Positions 56,985 through 64,000 of a stretch of DNA of 64,000 nt are shown here, piece after piece. Below the pieces are notes generated by a model. That model made no database searches, was not told where the DNA came from, and saw only the letters and a list, made by a program, of their open reading frames with translations. Made by a program: the position numbers and the translations under genes. Source of the DNA: Gnetum montanum (taxonomy: Eukaryota; Streptophyta; Gnetopsida; Gnetales; Gnetaceae); the NCBI GenBank assembly GCA_015680685.1, contig MNCI01003588.1, positions 462,125-526,124 of the forward strand, written 5' to 3'. Every line of letters begins with the position of its first letter. Positions within the stretch are counted from its first letter, which is position 1.

Positions 56985-57850
56985 ACACATTTATGCTCTA
57001 GGTGTATTGTGCACAATAATCAGTCTATCATTTGAAATAGCAAGTTGAGCGTCTATATGATCTATCTCAGGAACAATGTTCCAAGATCTACTACTTCCAC
57101 TAATTAAGTCATTCTCAAGAAATTTAGCATTTCTTGATTCCACAAACCTAGTAGTATGTGATGGGCAATAAAATCTATATCCCTTAGACTGTTCAGCATA
57201 TCCAACAAAATACCCAATTATGATCCTTGGATCTAGCTTCTTTTCTTGTAGATTATAGACTCTTATGCCAAACGAGCATCCCCAAATGTGTATATGTTGC
57301 AAACTCAGTTTCCAACCTTTACATAATTCAAATGGTGTCTTTAAGATAGCCTTGGTTGGAACTCAATTTAATATATACACTGCTATCTTCAGAGCTTCAG
57401 TCCACAAAGACTTATGAAGCTTGGAGTTGCTAAGCATACTCCGCATCATGTCCAATAATGATCAATTTCTTCTTTCTACCACACCATTTTAGTCTAGAGA
57501 ACCAGGCATAGTGTTCTAGGCAACAATCCTATGCTCTTGAAGAAACTTAGCAAATGGACTAGGTGCTTGTCCATCATTAGTATATCTACCATAGTATTCA
57601 CCACCTCTATTAGATCTCACTATCTTTATTTGCTTATTGCATTATTTCTCTACTTCAGCCTTAAACACCTTAAATGCATCTAAAGCTTCACTCTTGTCAT
57701 AAAGCAAGTAGAGATACATATAACATGAGTAATCATCAATAAAGGTAATGAAATACTTTTGGCCATATGCATCCATGTCTGGACTACAAATATCTGTATG
57801 TATGATCTTTAACATGTATGAACTCTTCTTGGCACCTTTCTTTGACATAT
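56985..57850 (-). pseudogene. Copia integrase core and C-terminal part
   Basis: Open pieces read SYMLKIIHTDICSPDMDAYG, then YFITFIDDYSCYMYLYLL (57848-57642, first catalytic Asp in HTDI, second in IDDYS). A degenerate stretch around 57640-57310 holds the Glu region. HIWGCSFGIRVYN and RIIIGYFVGYAEQSKGYRFY (57302-56991) are the GKLE-type C-terminal part. It would join element DNA to the chromosome. Confidence 0.8.
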
Positions 57851-57854
57851 TGGT

Positions 57855-58100
57855 CTACTTTCCCTTTATGCAATCCACACAAGAGTCAAAGTCAGTAAAA
57901 TCCAAAGTACTAAGTACTCCATCATTTACTAATCTCTTTATTCTTTCAATAGAGATATGTCCTAATCTACGATGCCACAACATAGAAGATTCATCATTTA
58001 TAACACATCTCTTAATGTCAGCATGAACATGTATAGAAGTATAAGAAGATTCATTTTGTAAATTAATTTTGAAAAGACCATCTATCAATGTACCATTTCC
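57855..58100 (-). pseudogene. Copia pre-integrase (zinc) domain
   Basis: SSMLWHRRLGHISIERIKRL, then FDSCVDCIKGK, gives the HHCC zinc set (WHRRLGH and CVDC) of Copia gag-pre-integrase. This 77-codon stretch is open. Confidence 0.8.
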
Positions 58101-58262
58101 AATAAGTTCAAATCTATAATATAAACTGAATATAGTGTTTGAAAAATTAAAGGAAAATCCTAATGATACAAGCCTTGAAACAGAAATTAAATTCCTTGAA
58201 AAACTAGGAATATAAAATGCCTTTTCTAATTCTAAAATAAAACCACTACTTAAAACTAAAAT

Positions 58263-58685
58263 TCATGTCTTGATTGCCTTCACATGTAAGCACATCTTGT
58301 TGCTTGAATAAATGCATGACTCAAATCCCATTGGCTTCCTTAGGTTTTTCACCCCCTGTAAGGAATTGGTAACATGGATTGTAGAACTAGAATCAATCCT
58401 CCATGTGTCATGGCCAACATCAGCCATATTAGATTCAAAACAAACAAGTGAGAGTTGAGTACCTTTCTTTTCAAGCCACTTCTGATATTTAGAACAATTC
58501 TTCTTTATGTGCCCTTTCTTTTTGTAGAAGAAACATCTGGATTCTTTCTTAATATCAACTTGTGCAGGCAATTTGACCTTCCGCTTGCCTTTGGCTTGTC
58601 CTTTATTCTTTTCTTGTGTAGCTAGATGCACACTTTCTTTTGCTTCCATAGCAAGTCTCCCCTCTTCTTGCAAACACATGGTCAT
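58263..58685 (-). pseudogene. Copia nucleocapsid and protease start
   Basis: A basic stretch (GQAKGKRKVKLP) is followed by CFFYKKKGHIKKNC, a CCHC zinc knuckle whose second Cys is Tyr. Next is WRIDSSSTIHVT, the protease active site with DSS in place of DSG. Both key residues are therefore lost although the frame is open for 140 codons. Confidence 0.75.
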
Positions 58686-58787
58686 TAGTTCATTGATTGA
58701 CCATTTGTCCTTATGTGTATTATAAGAAATCTTAAAGGGTCTGTACTACAGTGGGAGCGTGTTTAAGATGTAGTGCATAAGGAAAAA

Positions 58788-59144
58788 TTATGACATCTCA
58801 ACCTTAAGTTTTTTGAGTTGAGTTGCTATGTCCCTCGTTTGCATGATGTGCTCACGCACACCACGAATTTCAATGAGCTTCATAGATGAGAGCTTCATTA
58901 TCAAGGTGTTGACCAATGCCTTGTCTGATAACTCAAATTGTTCATCAATGACCTTTAACAAAGTGTACACATTGTCATACTGTTCCAATGAACCACACAT
59001 ACTAGCCGAGATCTTAATTTTTATGAACATAACATCGAGGCCATTAAATCGCTCCAATTTTTCATAATTACCAATATCATCTGGATGGTTGATTGCTGTA
59101 ATAGTAGGTGATTTATCCTTACGGATAGCATAATCAATGTCCAT
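58788..59144 (-). pseudogene. Copia gag (UBN2-type)
   Basis: A 118-codon open stretch starting MDIDYAIRKDK has NYEKLERFNGLDVMFIKIKI, MCGSLEQYDNVYTLLKVIDE and LSSMKLIEIRGVREHIMQTR, the Copia gag-polypeptide pattern. The real N-terminus probably lies further upstream, in 59145-59300 of the leader. Confidence 0.75.
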
Positions 59145-59517
59145 CCAGCCTAAATAAAGAAGAGTTCTCTCCTTTCACACCTTATATTTATCACCCTTTA
59201 GTTCAGGAATGTCACATTTAAAATCAAAGTAGCTTATAGGTTGTATAACTACATAATCAAACATGCTTATGTCACTAAATTTGAGGTTAAAATACCATAA
59301 TACATGTTTACCAATGTAAATCATGAAAAATATGAATCAAATGACATAAAATTGCCTATGGTCTAAATTTTAATTCAAACAGATTCATATATCCTTACGA
59401 TCAAACTATTAAATTATATTCCTTTTCTTAANGTACAATAAAAAATCCTATGAAATAAATTTTATCATACTACATATGATTAATCACAATTTTTAATGTT
59501 GTGTACCATATGTGATC
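59145..59517 (-). other. Copia leader region
   Basis: AT-rich, no gene. The minus strand near 59500 reads ATATGGTACACAAC, possibly a decayed initiator-Met primer site (TGGTATCAGAGC). An ambiguous base n occurs at 59432. Confidence 0.4.
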
Positions 59518-59872
59518 TTTGTTGCTGTTGAAGATCTTTGTTCGTTGCTGTTTCCAGCCGAACATCTGCGTTCATGACATTCTCTGGTGTTGGAACCCTC
59601 ATGTCCACCATTCAAACATGAGGGTTCTCCTTTTCCTTACACCCTTCGGCTCTTCCTTATAGATCCGTTTTGTTGAATGTTTCATGTTCGCTTGTGAAAT
59701 ACTGTTTGTAATAGTTTTGTTAGTACATCGTCCCACCCCCATTTCACCTTTGACGAATGGGGCTCGCTTAAATTTTATGAGCAGGAGTTTAAATTTTTTT
59801 TAAGCTGGGACACTATTTATACATGTACTAGCATGCTCATTTTCTTGCCTTTGCAGCTTCAGCTGCCTAGCC

Positions 59873-59947
59873 GCATTGCCTAAACACACTGATAAGGGGT
59901 GCAAGTCCCCGAAAACGTTTTGTGTCACAACAGACGTTGTGCAATGC
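59873..59947 (+). ncRNA. Hammerhead-like motif, unit 1
   Basis: Outer helix GCATTG/CAATGC plus CACA/TGTG, core CTGATAA, helix GGGG/CCCC with loop TGCAAGT, core GAAA, then a hairpin ACGTTT...AGACGT. The order is that of a type I hammerhead. The core has A where the essential G8 should be, and G at the cleavage position, so no activity is expected from this copy. Confidence 0.4.
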
Positions 59948-60759
59948 TTTGAGCTTTCTATTACTTTCTGTCTAACAGTGTTTCTGTTTTACAGTTTCTG
60001 CAGTATTTCTCTCAGTCCCCCGTTCTTTTCCTTGACGCACGAGATCCAACTTAAAATTTTTAAGTCCCTTAAAAATTTTAAAAACGCTGAAATGTTTTCT
60101 CTCTATCTCGTTGCCTTGGAATTGCAGAGCCTTGCTTGACAGCGTTTTTCGCTATCCTTTGGATTCTAACCATTTTCAGACCTTTCTGTTTTTGGTTAGG
60201 TTTTAATCCTTGTGCAGGTTCTTCACGGGTTCTAATCGCGTTGCAGGATTATGCGGACTAAGGCATGTTTCTTCTTGATCCGTGTCTTGTCAACCGCCCT
60301 GCTGACGTTGGTCTTCTTGGTTGTGGTCTCTTCTGAAGATGTTTTCTTCAGTTTCATCGCAACATCTGGCTGTTTCTTCTCCAGTGACGTTGCAGATCCT
60401 TTCTCTGTTGCTGTTGAAGATCTTTGTTCGTTGCTGTTTCCAGCCGAACATCTGCGTTCATGACATTCTCTAATGTTGGACCCCTCATGTCCACCATTCA
60501 AACATGAGGGTTCTCCTTTTCATTACACCCTTCGGCTCTGCCTTGTAGATCCGTTTTCTTGAATGTTTCATGTTCGCCTGTGAAATACTTGTTTGTAATA
60601 GTTTTTTCAGTACATCGTCCCACCCCCATTTCGCCTTTGATGAATGGAGCCCGCTTAAATTTTATGAGCGGGAGTTTAAATTTTTTTTAAGTTGGGACAC
60701 TATTTATACATGTACTGGCATGCTCATTTCCTTGCCTTTGCAACTTCGGCTGCCTGGCT

Positions 60760-60834
60760 GCATTGCCTAAACACACTGATAAGGGGTGCAAGTCCCCGAA
60801 AACGTTTTGTGTCACAACAGACGTTGTGCAATGC
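60760..60834 (+). ncRNA. Hammerhead-like motif, unit 2
   Basis: Same fold and sequence as unit 1, again with CTGATAA. The AGACGT arm keeps pairing through a G-T wobble where unit 3 has A-T. Confidence 0.4.
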
Positions 60835-61645
60835 TTTGAGCTTTCTATTACTTTCTGTCTAACAGTGTTTCTATTTTACAGTTTCTGCAATATTTCTCTC
60901 AGCCCCCGGTTCTTTTCCTTGACGCACGAGATCCAACTTAAAATTTTTAAGTCCCTTAAAAATTTTAAAAACGCTGAAATGTTTTCTCTCTATCTTGTTG
61001 CCTTGGAATTGCAGAGCCTTGCTTGACAACGTCTTTCGTTGTCCTTTAGATTCTAACCATTTTCAGACCTTTCTATTTTTGGTTAGGTTTTAATCCTTGT
61101 GCAGGTTCTTCACGGGTTCTGATCACGTTGCAGGATTATGCGGACTAAGGCATGTTTCTTCTTAATTCGTGTCTTGTCAACCGCCCTGCTGACGTTGGTC
61201 TTCTTGGTTGTGGTCTCTTCTGAAGATGTTCTCTTCAGTTTCATCGCAACCTCTGGCTGTTTCTTCTCCAGCGACGTTGCAGATCCTTTCTCCGTTGCTG
61301 TTGAAGATCTTTGTTCGTTGCTGTTTCCAGCCGAACATCTACGTTCATGACATTCTCTGGTATTGGACCCCTCATGTCCACCATTCAAACATGAGGGTTC
61401 TCCTTTTCCTTACACCCTTCGGCTTTGCCTTGTAGATCTGTTTTGTTGAATGTTTCATGTTCTCCTGTGAAATACTGTTTGTAATAGTTTTGTCAGTACA
61501 TCGTCTCACCCCCATTTCGCCTTTGACGAATGGGGCCCGCTTAAATTTTATGAGCAGGAGTTTAAATTTTTTTTAAGCTGGGACACTATTTATACATGTA
61601 CTGGCATGCTCATTTCCTTGCCTTTGCAGCTTCGGCTGCCTGGCC

Positions 61646-61720
61646 GCATTGCCTAAACACACTGATGAGGGGTGCAAGTCCCCGAAAACGTTTTGTGTCA
61701 CAACAAACGTTGTGCAATGC
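61646..61720 (+). ncRNA. Hammerhead-like motif, unit 3 (intact CTGATGA)
   Basis: Keeps the full core CTGATGAG (61662-61669), helix GGGG/CCCC and GAAA. Helix III is ACGTTT/AAACGT and helix I has an internal bulge CCTAAA, a common hammerhead feature. Against it, the nucleotide at the cleavage position (17) reads G in the simplest register. A register with T there needs one extra A on each core strand. Confidence 0.45.
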
Positions 61721-61865
61721 TTTGAGCTTTCTATTACTTTCTGTCTAACAGTGTTTCTGTTTTACAATTTCTGCAGTATTTCTCTCAGCCCCCCGTTCTT
61801 TTCCTTGACGCACGAGATCCAACTTAAAATTTTTAAGTCCCTTAAAAATTTTAGAAAAGCTGAAA

Positions 61866-62200
61866 TGAAACTAATCTCTAGCCATTGATGCCTTAGATTA
61901 AATTTGGGGTTTGATTCTTCTTTCACACAGGCGCTTTGCAACAATGGTATATGCAATCTTCAAGCATCTATGAAAGGGTTTGGAACTACAATCCTGCTAT
62001 GATTTGTGATGCTTTTTTTGGCCCATCAAGAACAAATTTATAGGCCACCTTGATGCATTAACAACTCATAAAAACACATTAATGATCATGGTGGCCACTT
62101 TAATGCATTAACTAACCCATAAAACGTGTTAGTGGGCATGGTGGTCACTTTCATGGATTAACTAACCCATAAAATGCATTAGCGGGTAACGCATGCTACA
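61866..62200 (-). repeat. 5' LTR of the Copia element
   Basis: On the minus strand it starts TGTAGCATGCGTTACCCGC at 62200 and ends near TTAGTTTCA. A TATA box GCCTATAAATTTG lies at about 62036-62048 (minus). It has the same internal TTAGTTAATnCAT repeats as the 3' LTR. At its inner end the array begins instead of a primer site. Confidence 0.65.
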
Positions 62201-62704
62201 GTGCTGCTATCCCAAAATAGTTCAGGGGCTGCTGTTCTTGGCCAAGCTTTACAATGCAGTTCTGTAGCTTTTTCTGAAACAAAGGCTAAAGCTTCCCTGT
62301 ATTAGCAGATTGCTTGAGGCACCCCTCAAAATGCTGGAGTTGACCCTAACAGTGCTGAAGCATTTCTCCCACAACCGCCATGTACTGGCTCAACGTCTCA
62401 CTTACGTCGTCAAGGGCGATCTGGCTGGCCTCACCATTGTGGCCGCCAAAATCGGTTTCGATATCGCTGGAAAACTGCCCCACATCTTTGGTTTGGGTAG
62501 CGGACATGGAGATGGAGATGGAATTGGAGTTGGAGTTGCAGATGATAATGTTGTAGTCAAAGCAAAGCAACATCATCTGCCTTGTCTCCTTCTCTGGGTA
62601 GCGTCAGCAGAGATGGAGATGCTCTACTCAAAGCAACAATTGAGGCTCCTTCTTTAAACTACCAACAGATTGACTACGCTATGAAAGATGATCTGGCTTA
62701 TTCC
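62201..62704 (+). pseudogene. Exon-like decayed coding stretch, unidentified
   Basis: Three frames in turn look coding, with codon-like composition. First SSGAAVLGQALQCSSVAF, broken by TAG and TGA where CAG and CGA would fit. Then, shifted, YVVKGDLAGLTIVAAKIGFD and KLPHIFGLGSGHGDGDGIG (about 62401-62530). Then, shifted again, LLKATIEAPSLNYQQIDYAM and DDLAYSTN before TAG at about 62710. I do not recognise the protein. It may be the far side of the REF/SRPP-like gene or of another gene cut by the Copia element. An AG before 62291 could be a splice site. Confidence 0.4.
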
Positions 62705-62710
62705 ACCAAT

Positions 62711-64000
62711 TAGCTACTCTGCTCTTTTTCTCATTCTTGGGGTTTGTGTTTGCTATCATCTTCTTGTTGTTATTTAATTACTTTCAGTGTTTTTGGGTTT
62801 GTGTTTATATATGCAATGCATGGAATATAGTGTTATAGTGCGTGAAACTGGCAGCTCCAACTTTGAAATGCGCAGCAATTCATTTCCTCTTCTATCACTA
62901 TTTCTATTAGATATAGATATATGCAGACTTTTGTTTTGATAGCATTTTGTTCATGTTCCTTTTACGTATTTATATTTCATTTTCTCGCACGACTTGCCAC
63001 GGACGTACTGGTACTGTGGTACATAGCATTTCTGGTCACGCTGACCTTTTCTCAATCAGAGGAGAGCATTCCATTGCAAGAAAAAATCTTTTAATTTGGG
63101 TATTCAAATCTACAGAATGCTGTTATCATAATTTCAACAATTTTAAGACTTCATTGCTGAAATTGATTGAAATTGAAACTTTTTACATACCGTCAATCAA
63201 AACTTTTTATTACCGTGATTGAGATTGGACCAGTTTCACTGGCTGCATTTATCGAACTAGTTTCAGAATTCCTTTACAAAATTTTTGTTAATTTATAATT
63301 TACTTTTACCCAGTAAAATAGAACACGTAACCCCTCGTTAATTGAAAAAGTCAAAGCAACGTTGACGATATCCAAAATTCAGCAAATCTCCCGACCACCA
63401 CTGCTTTTCAACCTAATTGGTTGGTTAAACGTAATTTTTTAAATGATGTATTGATTGTATTCAAAACATAATGTTTGCATTACTTAATAAAATAGCATAT
63501 ACACCATTTTAATGCTATGAATTTGTAAACATGTAAGCTCTTCCCCTGATAAAACATCCGAACTTCTAAATGTGAAAAGCCTAGCGAAATGAAATTAAAG
63601 ATCAAGGACGGGTTAACTATAAAACAAATTAAAGGAAGCCACGTTAATTGTAATGCCAAAGAAAACAAAGAGTTCAATGTATGGAAACTCACCCTTCATA
63701 TTTATTATAGTTAGGAATCATATTTATGCAAGTCCTAAAATCCATGTCTTAACATATAGAAGGTAACGTTATTAAATTACTTGTACTTGTTTACCTAATG
63801 GTTTTTTTGTTAGCATATCTTGCAGCAAAATATGAAATGAGATGAAAATAAAGAGCAATGGAACCATAGGCAAAATATTGCAAGGAATCTAGCCTTTCAT
63901 TCAAGGACAAAACACATAGGAGTACAATTTCACTTTGTGTTCATAATGTAGTAGAAGATGGAAGTGTGGGTATGCAGAAGATACACACCAAGGATAATCT
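62711..64000. other. AT-rich stretch at the right end
   Basis: The first 150 bp, T-rich with several TGTGTTT runs, could be a 3' untranslated region of the preceding stretch. Otherwise no gene. It includes the second SINE candidate (63248-63350). Confidence 0.45.
63248..63350 (-). repeat. SINE candidate (tRNA-like), copy 2
   Basis: Shares ATTTATCGAACTAGT, the T/A-rich middle and TACCCAGTNNAATNNAAC with copy 1 at 41330-41455, in the same orientation. The B-box segment is decayed to GTTCTATTTT (minus). Confidence 0.45.

Larger units (their letters stand above)
59518..61865 (+). repeat. Tandem array, 887-bp unit x 2.65
   Basis: Units start at GTTGCTGTTGAAGATC (59521, 60407, 61294); the period is 886-887 bp. 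Identity is high by eye, far above the surrounding decay. Each unit has an A/T hairpin pair (GCTTAAATTT and AAATTTTTTTTAAGC), a TATA-like CACTATTTATACATG and, 60-70 bp later, the hammerhead-like motif. The third unit is cut after AAAGCTGAAATG, exactly where the Copia LTR begins. Apparent 70- and 87-codon frames repeat with the unit and are not taken as genes. Confidence 0.9.
54505..62200 (-). mobile_element. Ty1/Copia element with tandem array near its 5' LTR
   Basis: Minus-strand element. Its 5' LTR is 62200-61866, its 3' LTR 54910-54505. In its own direction gag, zinc knuckle, protease, integrase, RT and RNase H follow, the Copia order. The internal region without the array is about 4.6 kb. 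A foreign tandem array (59518-61865) sits between LTR and leader. Flanks (AGAAA and GTGCT) do not form a target duplication, so either the edges are slightly wrong or the ends were rearranged. All frames are broken. Confidence 0.7.

Noticed and set aside
59432-59432. Ambiguous base n as a biological signal
   Set aside because: A sequencing or assembly ambiguity in AT-rich leader sequence; it affects no call.
59876-60139. An 87-codon frame repeated in each array unit
   Set aside because: It starts inside the hammerhead-like motif and crosses A/T palindromes; a by-product of the repeats.
60251-60463. A 70-codon frame with a signal-peptide-like start, repeated at 61138-61350
   Set aside because: It is kept only because the 887-bp units are near-identical. 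The opposite strand is equally open and there is no homology or codon evidence.

Overview
The window is nuclear DNA of a seed plant with a large, retrotransposon-filled genome. Intron-split, AT-rich, transposon-dense sequence surrounds one plant UGT gene and a broken REF/SRPP-type gene. A gymnosperm is my best guess, but nothing here proves it. Only one protein gene looks intact.

Positions 1-40872 are a nest of decayed Ty3/Gypsy elements of one non-chromodomain lineage (Athila/Tat-like; primer sites match tRNA-Asp). Elements C, E, F and H lie on the plus strand, A, B and D on the minus strand. H is the oldest visible host. D sits in H; E sits in the gag of D; a 3.6-kb candidate solo LTR (G) sits in the LTR of D; F sits in H with a perfect 5-bp target duplication. 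E keeps gag-protease-RT-RNase H-integrase, then a long spacer and a third open reading frame at the 3' end. F has lost pol but keeps gag and the 3' ORF. No element has an intact reading frame.

The most unusual observation concerns that 3' ORF. Its predicted product has a basic N-terminus, a middle domain and a coiled-coil tail that I do not recognise. In E, F and H it is preceded by a short-dyad plus TATA module that looks like the promoter part of an LTR, then a leader, then a candidate 3' splice site directly before the ORF's ATG (lost in H). The dyads upstream of the ORF resemble those of LTRs in the same family. This suggests separate transcription of the 3' ORF from an internal promoter.

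Positions 40873-52990 hold an intronless, GC-richer UGT gene (42528-44063, minus), short tandem duplications, several tRNA-like SINE candidates, and a LINE reverse-transcriptase tail (about 51040-51480, minus). The rest is AT-rich sequence without recognisable genes.

Positions 52990-62710 hold a REF/SRPP-like pseudogene (two CAG-to-TAG-type stops). Next to it is a minus-strand Ty1/Copia element with LTRs at about 54505-54910 and 61866-62200. Between the inner end of its 5' LTR and its gag lies a 2.65-copy tandem array with an 887-bp period. Every unit carries a three-way-junction motif closely resembling a type I hammerhead ribozyme, though with changes that predict loss of cleavage. A frameshifted, unidentified exon-like stretch follows at 62201-62700, then AT-rich sequence to the end.
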